DNA of 64,000 nt from CAVSRC01 sp963743015 (GTDB lineage Bacteria > Pseudomonadota > Alphaproteobacteria > Rhizobiales > Kaistiaceae). The stretch's first letter is position 1. Each line of letters begins with the position of its first letter. The DNA is taken from contig CAVUOD010000008.1 in the NCBI GenBank assembly GCA_963743015.1, positions 1-64,000 on the forward strand. The letters are read 5' to 3'. The notes below the pieces were generated by a model. The model did not search any database, was not told the DNA's origin, and was given only the letters and a program-made list of their open reading frames with translations. Below are positions 45,006 through 53,296 of the stretch, piece by piece. A program made the position numbers and the translations under genes.

Positions 45006-46483
45006 CGCCGCGCCCCACGAGCTGATCATCGTTCGGCGGCACGAGGAGGAAGACCATCCCCATCACAGCTCGGCGTGGAAGGTCGCCCATGCCGACTTCA
45101 TGACGGCGATGATGGCCTTCTTCCTGATCATGTGGCTGATCAACGTCACCGACGAGAACATGCGCAAGGGCATCGCCCAGTATTTCAATCCGATCCACAT
45201 GTCGCAGGGTTCGAGCGAGCTGAAGGGGCTGAACAAGACCCAAAGCAAGGATAAGTCCGCCAAGAAGGGCCACGGCCAGATGCCGGTGCCGGGGTCATCG
45301 GTCAACCTGATCGACCTCACGCCCGGGCACGCCGATGCCAAGCCGATGAGCCCGGAAGCGGCCGCCGCGGCCCTCAACGCGGCCGCCGAAGTGGCGGCGA
45401 AGCTGGCGGCAGCCAACGGCGGCCTCGACAAGGCAAAGGCCGACGCCGGCAGCGAGAACGCCGCCGATGCCCTCAAGAAGATCGGTGCGGCGGCGGCGGC
45501 GCTGAAACCGGCCAATGGCGGTAACGACCGCGAAGCCTTCCAGGATCCCTATGCCGTTCTGGCGAAGCTGGAGCAGCAATACGTCAATACGCAACCGACG
45601 AACGTCGATGCCATCACCGGCGACCCGCGGGCCGAGGGGACGCCGGGCGGGGACATCGAGCGCGACCCGTTCGATCCGTCCTATTGGCAGATGGTGCCGC
45701 TGCCCACCGCGCGAGGCGAACCGAGTGGGCAAGCCGGGCACGGCGCAGAAGGTGTCGCGTTCCGACAAGCCGGATGCGGCGGCGGCGCCAGACGCGGCGG
45801 CGCCGACAGCCCATGCCAAGCGCGACGCAGTTCCAGCGGATGCCGTGACCGCCGCCGGGCCAGCTGAAACACCGGCCGAGGCGGCCGCAAAGCCGCAGAA
45901 GGGGGCGATGGAACCGCCGGCCGTCGCAGGCGCGGCGGAAGCCGGTAAGGCGGAAGCGGTCGGAGCCAAAGCCAGCGAGACAAAGGCCGGGGAAGCAAAG
46001 GCGGTTGCGGCCGCGACCATGGCTCGGTCGACGGAGATCGCCAAGGACATCAAGCAGTCCGTCGCCGCGATGATGGCCGGCAAGGCCTCGCCCGACCTCG
46101 CCGTTGCCGCCACCGAAGAAGGCGTGACGATCAACCTCACCGACGATGCCGACTATGCCATGTTCCCGGTCGGATCGGCGGTGCCGGCACCGAAAACCGT
46201 CGTGCTGCTCGAACGCATCGCCAAGGTGCTGGCGAAACAGCCCGGCCAGATCGTCGTTCGCGGCCATACCGACGGACGACCGTTCCATTCCGCCGACTAC
46301 GACAATTGGCGGCTTTCGACCGCGCGGGCACAGATGGCCTACTACACGCTGCTGCGCGGCGGCCTCGACCAGTCGCGGGTGATTGCCATAGAGGGCCATG
46401 CCGACCGCGCCCTGAAAAATCCGGCCGACCCCTACGCGGCGGAAAATCGCCGCATCGAGATTCTGGTGAAGGATTTGCCATGA
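44998..46483 (+). pseudogene. motB: Flagellar motor stator protein MotB, one frameshift
   Basis: The membrane helix VAHADFMTAMMAFFLIMWLI contains the proton-carrying aspartate (residue D32) that defines MotB. A long Ala/Lys/Glu-rich periplasmic linker follows, with a frame change near 45712. The C-terminal OmpA-like peptidoglycan-binding domain reads EEGVTINLTDDADYAMFPVG, QIVVRGHTDGRPFHSADYDN and AENRRIEILVKDLP. Corrected length is about 495 residues, at the long end for rhizobial MotB because of the linker. The stop overlaps motC by 4 bases. Confidence 0.92.
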
Positions 46484-48261
46484 CGGCGCGGTGGCTGCTG
46501 ATGAGCTGTGCGGCCGCGGCCCTGGTGTGGTCGACCTCGGCGCAGGCCGGGGCGTCGCAATCAGCCGGGGCGGCCGATTTTCTGGCAACGTTGTTCGGCA
46601 ACGCCCGGACGACGGCGCCGGCCGCCACGGCTGCGCCGATCAGCGTGCTGCCGGCGGCGGTGAACGCGGCCGATGGCGAGGCACCAGCGCCGCGCTCCCG
46701 TAGCGCTGCGGCGGCGGTGCCGCCGCTGCCGCGTCTGCGGCCAGCCTATGCGCCAACGGCGTCGGTGGCCGAAGCCAAGCCGCAACCGACGCCATCGGTG
46801 GCGCCCGCCGGCGTCGATCGGACCGTCACCGGCTCCATCGAGGATGCGGTGCCGGCGGGGACGGCGCCATCGGAGGTCACCAGATTGCCGGCCGATTCGT
46901 CGAAGCCGGCCGTGGCAGCGCCGGCGGCGGAAGCCGCGCAGGCACCAGCGACGAAGACGGACGGAAAGCCGGCGGCAAGCCGGCAAATGGCGACGGTCCA
47001 GCGCTCCGACGGGCTGCTCGGCGACCCGTCGGAATTTCTGATCGACGAGCCGGCGGCACCCTCGCCGAAAGTGCCGGTGCCGGACACGGTCAAGGGGCCG
47101 AAGGGCGAAGGACCGCGCAGTGCAGCCAAGGACGAGGCGGCATTGGCGGCGGTACCGCTTCTGGGCACGGCACCGTTCGAGCTGGTGCGGACGCTGCAGA
47201 CACTGCAGGATCGCATGGCTCAGGGCGACGTCCAGGCGATCGCGGCGCAACGTGCCCTGATGATCCAGATCGACAAGGCCTTCATGGCAGCCGATGGCGA
47301 TGTGTGGCAGGACAATCGCAATGCGGCGGCAGCGGTGACCTACGTGCTCTCCGGCGGTCGGCCGGAGATCCTGGCACGGCTGGTCGCGCTGCAACCCCCG
47401 CCGGCGATCGATCGACGGTTGCTGGAAGGGGTGCTCGACTATGCCAACGGCAAGGCGGACGCCGCGGCGCCGCTGCTCGCCGATATCGATCCGACCAACC
47501 TGCCGGCGAGCATGGCGGGGCAGGTCGCCATCGCGCAGTCGGCGCTGGCGGTGAAGACCGATCCGACCAGGGCGATGCAGCTCCTGTCGGTTGCCCGGCT
47601 GATGGCGCCCGGCACGCTGGTCGAAGAAGCTGCCATCCGCCGGCAATTGCTGGTTGCCGACCGGCAACGCAACGAGGATACGGTGCGCTCGCTGGCGCGC
47701 CAGTATCTCGACCGGTTCCGCCACTCGGTCTATGCGGGCAATTTCCGGGTGCGCTTTGCCGCCGCGCTCAGCCACATGGCGTCCGTCGATACCGAGGACC
47801 ATTTCAGCGAACTCGACGACATGCTGGCGATGGTCGAGCCGGATTCGCGCTGCGACCTGTATCTGACGGTCGCGCTGGCTTCGGCGATCAGCGGCCGCAC
47901 CACGGCCGCCAAGCTTGCGGCCGAACGGGCAAGCGGCCTGGCGCTGGCCGGCTCGGTGCAGGAGGCGCGGGCAAAGCTCTATCATGCCGCCGCGCTGGCA
48001 GCGATGCCGAAGCTGGCGGACAAGGCGGCGAGCGAGATCAAGGGGCTCAACCGCAGCCTTTTGGCGGAGCCCGATCAGGCCTTCTACGACGTCGTCAGCG
48101 CGACGCTCACCGGCGTGCTCTCGGGCACCGACCTCGGCACGATCAACGTTGCCGCCGCCAAGCCGCTCGGCGCCGGCGCGCTGGTCGAAGAGCCGGCCAT
48201 CATCAAGAAGGCGCAGGCAGCCCTCGACGACACGGCAAAACTGGTCGCCTCCGCAAAATGA
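46480..48261 (+). CDS. motC: Chemotaxis/motility protein MotC
   Basis: This 593-residue periplasmic protein is specific to rhizobia, where it works with MotB at the stator. It has a signal peptide (residues 1-23, ending AQAG), a Pro/Ala-rich region to about 200, and a helical repeat domain (MIQIDKAFMAADGDVWQDNR, AIRRQLLVADRQRNEDTVRS, LARQYLDRFRHSVYAGNFRV). The frame is intact. It overlaps motB and fliK at its two ends by ATGA, so all are translationally linked; its chaperone MotE is encoded at 38346. Confidence 0.9.
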   Translation: MTARWLLMSCAAAALVWSTSAQAGASQSAGAADFLATLFGNARTTAPAATAAPISVLPAAVNAADGEAPAPRSRSAAAAVPPLPRLRPAYAPTASVAEAKPQPTPSVAPAGVDRTVTGSIEDAVPAGTAPSEVTRLPADSSKPAVAAPAAEAAQAPATKTDGKPAASRQMATVQRSDGLLGDPSEFLIDEPAAPSPKVPVPDTVKGPKGEGPRSAAKDEAALAAVPLLGTAPFELVRTLQTLQDRMAQGDVQAIAAQRALMIQIDKAFMAADGDVWQDNRNAAAAVTYVLSGGRPEILARLVALQPPPAIDRRLLEGVLDYANGKADAAAPLLADIDPTNLPASMAGQVAIAQSALAVKTDPTRAMQLLSVARLMAPGTLVEEAAIRRQLLVADRQRNEDTVRSLARQYLDRFRHSVYAGNFRVRFAAALSHMASVDTEDHFSELDDMLAMVEPDSRCDLYLTVALASAISGRTTAAKLAAERASGLALAGSVQEARAKLYHAAALAAMPKLADKAASEIKGLNRSLLAEPDQAFYDVVSATLTGVLSGTDLGTINVAAAKPLGAGALVEEPAIIKKAQAALDDTAKLVASAK

Positions 48262-50255
48262 ATGTCATGCTGAACATACCGGCGGAGACCGGAGCCGAAC
48301 GCGCCGGCACGACGACACGCCGTTCCGGTGAGGCGGGGGCGGAAGATTTTGGGGCGCTGTTCGACGAGGTCGCAAAGACGACGACGGCCGGTCGCAGACC
48401 GCAGTCGGGCTCCGTGCCGGAGACGGCGAAGACGGTGGATATGCAGGACGACGGCGAATCCGATTCGGCAGCCCGCCGCGCCGGGACTTGCGCGGAGAGC
48501 GCGACGCCGGAAGAAACAGCTTCCCCCAGAAGCGAGAGCGCGTCCGTCGTGGCGCCGCCGGGCAAAGCCGCCCGGTCCGCGCCCACGGACGAGGCCGACC
48601 CTGCGGCGGATGGACGCCGGAACGATCAAACGGACCAGGCCGACGCAGGCAGGGCGAAGCCCGCCGATGCAGGCGCTGACGCGCCGCCGGTCGCGGCCGA
48701 TGGGCCGCGGCATGCACGCACCGATGCGGCAGTCGACCCCCGCCGGGACCCCGACCGGGCCGACCGCAAGAAGGACGGCGCGGTGCAATCGGCCGATGCA
48801 GACACGGCGTCGGCGGCGACGGCGGTTGCCGTGCCTCCCGCCGAAGTCAGGGCCGAGCAGCAGCAGCCGGACGGGGCTGCGGCGGCCGATCGCCCGGCCC
48901 GGCCTTCGCGGACGGACGGTGCCGCCGGTTCGAACGATCAGCAGAAGGGCGTCGCGTCGGACACATCCGGGAAACTGGTGAAGGGTGCCGCCGAGCGCGG
49001 CATGGGCAACCCGCAACGCGCAGGCGTGGCCGAGCAGCAGGACCCTGCCGCTGACACCGCTTCGTCGTCAAAGCCGGCGGTGTCGGACGGAGGCGGCGAC
49101 CCGGTGCGTGCGTGGGGACGCAGCGATGCGGCTGCGGCACCGGCGAACGGCACTCGTCAGGTACAGACCGACGTCGCTCTGGAGGCCGCGCAAGCAGAGC
49201 AGGAAACCCGGCCGGCGCAGCGAAGCGATCAGCGGGTCAATGTGCGGGTCACCGGCTATGAGCGGCATCTCGCACCGCTTGCGCCTGCTGCAGCGCGCGG
49301 CGTTGCGCAAGCGGCCATGCACAGCGACGGCGCGGCAGCCGGCAATGCCACGCCGACACCGGCGAACGGCGCGCAGGTCGCAGCCGGACTGGCGGAGGTG
49401 ACCGGTGCGCCGCGGAAAGGCCAGGATTGGCGACCGCTGGCATCGGCGGATCGCACCGGTTCGGCGACAGCGAGGGCGCCGTCCGGTGAGCGGGGTGCCG
49501 CGCGCGACGAGTGGATCGCGGTGGCGGCGCCGACGCAGCGCTCACAGCATGACCGGCCGGACGGAAGGCAAGACCGGACCATGGATGCGGCCGTCTCCGC
49601 CACGCACACCGATGCCAAGCGGCAGGCGGCGAGCGAGGTTGCGAAACCCGGCAGCACCCAGGCGGCCGGTCCCGCTGCGCCGTCGAACGCGCCTGCCGCA
49701 CCGCTGACTGCCGGCGTGGCCTCGGCGATCGTCGGTGCCGTCGATTCGGCACGCGCCGCAGCGTCCCAGTCCGCACCGCAGCGAGCCGATGCGCCGCCGG
49801 GCATTGCCGCGAGCGGGCCGGTGCAGACCATCACGCTCAATCTCGACATGCGCGAGCATGGATCGGTCGACCTGCGCATCAGCCTGAAAGGCAATGCGGT
49901 CAGCGTTCGTCTCAAGGCCGACCGCCCGGAAACCGCGCTAGCGCTGGCGCGCGACGATGCATCCTTGCGTGATCTGCTGCACCGTGCCGGCTACGAGACG
50001 CAGCAGGTGCAGATCGACAAGCGCGACGCAGTTCAGCCGCGCTTCGGCGATGCGGCCGCGTCGGGCCAGCAACAAGCGGCCGGCGGGGCGGCCACTGGCG
50101 GTTTTTCGGGGCACTCGACCGGAGACCAGCGCGCCGCTTCCCCGCAGCAACAGCGTCAGCAGGGACAGCGCGACGGCTTCATTCTCCACGACCAGGACAC
50201 CCAGGATGCCCCTCGCCAGGATCGTTATCGCGGCCCTGATCGCCTTTACGTCTAG
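48258..50255 (+). CDS. fliK: Flagellar hook-length control protein FliK (MotD)
   Basis: This 665-residue protein, called MotD in older rhizobial work, measures hook length and triggers the FlhB switch. The first ~500 residues are low-complexity, rich in Ala, Asp, Arg, Pro and Gln, as usual for the ruler part. The C-terminal FliK domain (about 525-595) has VQTITLNLDMREHGSVDLRI, SLKGNAVSVRLKADRPETAL and LLHRAGYETQQVQIDKRDA. A Gln/Gly-rich tail ends in DRLYV. The start at ATG 48258 overlaps the motC stop; the longer upstream frame is antisense-free but out of frame with motC. Confidence 0.9.
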   Translation: MNVMLNIPAETGAERAGTTTRRSGEAGAEDFGALFDEVAKTTTAGRRPQSGSVPETAKTVDMQDDGESDSAARRAGTCAESATPEETASPRSESASVVAPPGKAARSAPTDEADPAADGRRNDQTDQADAGRAKPADAGADAPPVAADGPRHARTDAAVDPRRDPDRADRKKDGAVQSADADTASAATAVAVPPAEVRAEQQQPDGAAAADRPARPSRTDGAAGSNDQQKGVASDTSGKLVKGAAERGMGNPQRAGVAEQQDPAADTASSSKPAVSDGGGDPVRAWGRSDAAAAPANGTRQVQTDVALEAAQAEQETRPAQRSDQRVNVRVTGYERHLAPLAPAAARGVAQAAMHSDGAAAGNATPTPANGAQVAAGLAEVTGAPRKGQDWRPLASADRTGSATARAPSGERGAARDEWIAVAAPTQRSQHDRPDGRQDRTMDAAVSATHTDAKRQAASEVAKPGSTQAAGPAAPSNAPAAPLTAGVASAIVGAVDSARAAASQSAPQRADAPPGIAASGPVQTITLNLDMREHGSVDLRISLKGNAVSVRLKADRPETALALARDDASLRDLLHRAGYETQQVQIDKRDAVQPRFGDAAASGQQQAAGGAATGGFSGHSTGDQRAASPQQQRQQGQRDGFILHDQDTQDAPRQDRYRGPDRLYV

Positions 50256-50766
50256 CGCGCCGGGACAGGCAGCGCCGGCGAACCCGTGCGAGGGCGAGAT
50301 GCGCCATGCCGCGGCCAAGTACGAGGTGCCGCTGGGCGTGCTCTACGCGGTCGGTCTCACCGAATCGGGCCACAAGGAATCGCTGCAGCCGCTGGCCATG
50401 AACATCGCCGGCGAGGCCTATTTCGCCACCAGCCTTGACGACGCCATCCAGCGCTTCGACACCGCCGATGCGGCGGGAATCAAGCTGATCGATATCGGCT
50501 GCATGCAGATCAACCACTATTTCCACGGCCGCGAGTTCACCTCGCTCAGGCGCATGTTCGATCCGCACGCCAATGTCGACTACGCCGCCCGCTTCCTGAA
50601 GTCCTTGCGCAAACAGGAGGGAAGCTGGACGCTGGCGGTAGCGCGCTATCACGCCGGCCCGAACAACAATCCGGCGCAGAAGAAATATGTCTGCACCGTG
50701 ATCACCAACATGGTGGCCACCGGCTTCGGATCGTGGACGGACGCGGCGCGCGACTTCTGCCGATAG
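50206..50766 (+). CDS. Lytic transglycosylase (flagellar)
   Basis: This 186-residue exported protein has a signal peptide (ARIVIAALIAFTSSAPGQAA) and an SLT/lysozyme-like domain: YAVGLTESGHKESLQPLAMN with the catalytic glutamate, IKLIDIGCMQINHYFH and LAVARYHAGPNNNPAQKKYV. It cuts peptidoglycan so that the rod can pass. It supplies the activity missing from the short FlgJ. The first 50 bases overlap the end of fliK in another frame, which suggests coupling; it is the usual partner of motD in rhizobial loci. Confidence 0.85.
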   Translation: MPLARIVIAALIAFTSSAPGQAAPANPCEGEMRHAAAKYEVPLGVLYAVGLTESGHKESLQPLAMNIAGEAYFATSLDDAIQRFDTADAAGIKLIDIGCMQINHYFHGREFTSLRRMFDPHANVDYAARFLKSLRKQEGSWTLAVARYHAGPNNNPAQKKYVCTVITNMVATGFGSWTDAARDFCR

Positions 50767-50906
50767 GGCCCGGGCGCGGCCCGCACCGGATGGTTACCGG
50801 TTCCTTGCGTTCGGCCATACGTTTTGAAAAGCGAATCTCGCGGTTCTTTTATCCGCCTGCGCTAGTCTCTCATGGCAGTGGATGCCGTAGGGGCGGGCAA
50901 AAAGTG

Positions 50907-51293
50907 ATGTCAATCGACTATTCGATGCCGGTTTTGGTGGTGGACGACTATCAGACGGTGCTGCGCATCATGCGCAACCTTCTGCGCCGGGCCGGTTTCA
51001 TGGAAATCGATACGGCGAGCGACGGCGAAGAGGCGCTCGCCAAGATGCGCGAGCGCCAATACGGGCTGGTCATCACCGACTGGTACATGGCACCGGTCGA
51101 TGGACTGGAGCTGGTCAAGCAGGCGCGCGCCGACAATTCGCTGAAGGATACGCCGATCATCCTGGTCAGCGCCGAAGGCTCGCCGGACAATCTCAAGGCG
51201 GCAAACGATGCGGGCGCGTCCGGCTACGTTCTGAAGCCGTTCGACTCGCAGACCCTCAAGGCCAAGATCGAGACCGCCCTGGCTGCGGCCTGA
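50907..51293 (+). CDS. cheY: CheY-like response regulator
   Basis: This 128-residue single receiver domain has the acidic pair D13/D14 (VLVVDDYQ), phospho-acceptor D58 (VITDWYMAPVDG), switch serine S88 (IILVSAEGSP) and K110 (YVLKPFD). It therefore has all residues needed for phosphorylation and, lying in the motility cluster, is expected to act at the motor. Other chemotaxis genes (cheA, cheW) are not in the window. ATG 50907 is the natural start; TAGGGGCGGG lies upstream. Confidence 0.85.
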   Translation: MSIDYSMPVLVVDDYQTVLRIMRNLLRRAGFMEIDTASDGEEALAKMRERQYGLVITDWYMAPVDGLELVKQARADNSLKDTPIILVSAEGSPDNLKAANDAGASGYVLKPFDSQTLKAKIETALAAA

Positions 51294-51517
51294 GGTCGCG
51301 GAAACTGGCGCAGGCGGCGGTTAAGTAGCGCCTGTTAGGAATTGGTTTACCATATTTGCCCCAGAACTCGCGGCGTTCAGCGTTGCGTCGCGTAGCCGGC
51401 TGTTTCCCGGATTTCCCCAAGAGTTTCTGGTGTCGTCGGACGGCCGACCGCGGCCGATAACGATCCCTTGGGCGAAGGTTGGGCCGGCGTCGAACTCAAA
51501 ATCGCCTGGGGGCATTA

Positions 51518-52288
51518 ATGCATATCGTCGTCGATGAACGGGATGAGGTGACCGAAGCTTACGCTGCCTCCTTCCGGGGGGAAGGTGTTGCCAGCCTCGG
51601 CCTGCAACCTCTCGAATTTCGCGAGTGGCTGTTCTCGGCATCGTCCGACGACATCGACTCGGTGCAGTCGGTCCTGCTCGGCGAATGCGACGACCGGCCG
51701 CTGCTGCCGAAGCTGATCAGAAGCCGTACCGACGCGCCGATCATTGCGCTGTCGGAAATCCGCTGTCTCGACGCGACCCTTGAACTGTTCACGGCCGGCA
51801 TCGACGACGTGGTGCGCAAGCCGGTCCATGTGCGCGAGCTGATTGCGCGCTCGGAAGCGATCTGGCGGCGGGTGAACCACAAATACCGGCAGGTGAGCTG
51901 CGAGCGCCTGAAGATCTTCTTCGACGGTCGCGACATCGAGATCGACGGCAAGCCGCTGTCGCTGCCGCGGCGCGAGCGCCACATCCTCGAATTCCTCGCC
52001 AAGAACGCCCACCGCCGCGTGACCAAGACGCAGATATTCAACGCCGTCTACGGCGTCTTCGAAGACAGCGTCGACGAGGTCGTGGTCGAGGGACACGTCA
52101 GCAAGCTGCGCAAGAAGCTGCGGCTGCAGCTGGGCTATGACGTGATCGATGCCAAGCGCTACCTCGGCTACCAGTTCACTGGCTTCGAGGCCGGCCGGCA
52201 TGCACCGGCAATGGAAGCCGAAAGCGGCGCAGACGCGCGGCTCTCGGCGAAGGCCCGACAGGCCCTGGAGCGGGCCGAGGCAGCCTAA
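51518..52288 (+). CDS. rem: Flagellar transcription activator Rem/FtcR (OmpR type)
   Basis: This 256-residue OmpR-family protein activates late motility genes in Sinorhizobium (Rem) and Brucella (FtcR). The N-terminal receiver (1-120) appears degenerate: where the phospho-acceptor should be it reads VQSVLLGECDD. The DNA-binding winged helix (about 128-226) has LSLPRRERHILEFLAKNAHR, RVTKTQIFNAVYGVFEDSVD and VVEGHVSKLRKKLRLQLGYD with DAKRYLGYQF. It ends the flagellar cluster and is followed by a hairpin. ATG 51518 is used; the 13 codons before it are not conserved. Confidence 0.88.
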   Translation: MHIVVDERDEVTEAYAASFRGEGVASLGLQPLEFREWLFSASSDDIDSVQSVLLGECDDRPLLPKLIRSRTDAPIIALSEIRCLDATLELFTAGIDDVVRKPVHVRELIARSEAIWRRVNHKYRQVSCERLKIFFDGRDIEIDGKPLSLPRRERHILEFLAKNAHRRVTKTQIFNAVYGVFEDSVDEVVVEGHVSKLRKKLRLQLGYDVIDAKRYLGYQFTGFEAGRHAPAMEAESGADARLSAKARQALERAEAA

Positions 52289-52323
52289 ACCGTTTGGAAT
52301 GCTTAATGCTTGGTATGCGTGAT

Positions 52324-52347
52324 GCCCCGTCGTGGCCGCGGCGGGGC
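52324..52347 (+). terminator. GC hairpin after rem
   Basis: GCCCCG and CGGGGC (with extra pairing inside) form a stem 35 bases after the rem stop; the following bases TCAACGCTTTGTT are only weakly T-rich. It probably terminates the flagellar unit. Confidence 0.45.
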
Positions 52348-52507
52348 TCAACGCTTTGTTACAGGACGACTCCCGTGCCCTTTGTTTGTTTCAACTCCGG
52401 GGAAAGGGATAGGCCGCTGTTGCCTCCTGTCGAACGTAATGCATCGAGCCGGCGTATGTAGATATGGTTACCAAATCCTTTCTGCTTTGCAACCGAAAGG
52501 TAGCCGT

Positions 52508-52515
52508 ATGGTTAA
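52508..52515 (-). promoter_or_regulatory. CtrA half-site-like sequence
   Basis: ATGGTTAA, read on the minus strand as TTAACCAT, is the 8-base CtrA-type motif known from Caulobacter. It lies 270 bases upstream of the DUF427 gene and 220 after rem. Confidence 0.35.
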
Positions 52516-52698
52516 TATCGGCCATGCACCTGCCGGTGATTGATTCACTGATCGTCGCGTCAAGGTCTGATCAAGACGGAGGCAGCGAGTTTATAACAGC
52601 TGGCTGTTGACCAAATTCGCAGTGGCGTAGCGAAGCATCTCAAGCACGCTGCCCTTCATGACGATGGTGTGGATTGTAGAGGTGTTGCGGGTGCGACA

Positions 52699-52713
52699 TT
52701 AACGCATTGTTAA
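52699..52713 (+). promoter_or_regulatory. CtrA full-site-like sequence (TTAA-N7-TTAA)
   Basis: TTAACGCATTGTTAA fits the CtrA consensus TTAA-N7-TTAA exactly and is located 72 bases before the DUF427 start, a position suited to promoter control. Confidence 0.45.
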
Positions 52714-52784
52714 CCGAGCATGGTGAGCCGCATAATCCAACAAGGATTTGATTCGTCTAGGTAACCTCCCCTGGAGGCCGAGCG

Positions 52785-53165
52785 ATGAACAAGTCAGTCA
52801 GGACTCCAAAAGAATCCCGTTTGAGCATCGACACCGCGGCGGGCGCTTGGGTGGTGGTCACTGTTGCGGGCAAGGTCATTGCCTGTACGGCCAAAGCATT
52901 GATGCTCGACGAATCGTCCGGCGGGCGGGTTTTCTACATCCCGCGCAAGGATGTGGACATGGCCCTGCTCAAGCGCAGCAAGCGTGTCACTCACGATCCC
53001 GATATGGGTGATTGTGCGCATTACAGTATTCCAGCCGGTGGTGCGCACTCGCGGGATGCAGTGTGGAGCTTCGAAAAGCCTCACGCGGCCATCGCCGCGA
53101 TCAAGGACTACCTCGCCTTCGCTCCGAACCGCGTTGATGCGATCGTGGAATGGCCGGCGGACTGA
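52785..53165 (+). CDS. DUF427 domain protein
   Basis: This 126-residue soluble protein matches DUF427: AGKVIACTAKALMLDESSGG, VFYIPRKDVDMALLKRSKRV, MGDCAHYSIPAGG, AVWSFEKPHAAIAAIKDYLA and FAPNRVDAI. The family is widespread and unassigned; the fold is a small beta-sandwich-like barrel. No signal peptide is present. A CtrA-type site 72 bases upstream hints at cell-cycle control, which would be new for the family. CGAGCG precedes the ATG, so the ribosome binding site is weak. Confidence 0.8.
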   Translation: MNKSVRTPKESRLSIDTAAGAWVVVTVAGKVIACTAKALMLDESSGGRVFYIPRKDVDMALLKRSKRVTHDPDMGDCAHYSIPAGGAHSRDAVWSFEKPHAAIAAIKDYLAFAPNRVDAIVEWPAD

Positions 53166-53296
53166 GCCCACTGCTGCTGTCCGGGCTCATGGCCAGTCGT
53201 TAACAACGGCGACGGAGAGTGAGCAAGCGCGTTGCTGTTCGGCCGTCTCCAGCGGTAATGCGGCGCAGTTCACAGCCAAACCGATGCACGCTCGAA

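Larger units (their letters stand above)
52289..52784. other. Regulatory region between rem and the DUF427 gene
   Basis: About 500 bases with no convincing gene. It holds a GC hairpin near the rem end and, further on, two CtrA-like sequences listed separately. Short frames here lack ribosome binding sites and recognisable domains. Confidence 0.5.

Noticed and set aside
47304..48257. Plus-strand frame extending fliK upstream through motC to 983 codons
   Set aside because: The upstream part is motC in a different frame with shadow composition. FliK homology and the ATGA overlap place the start at 48258.
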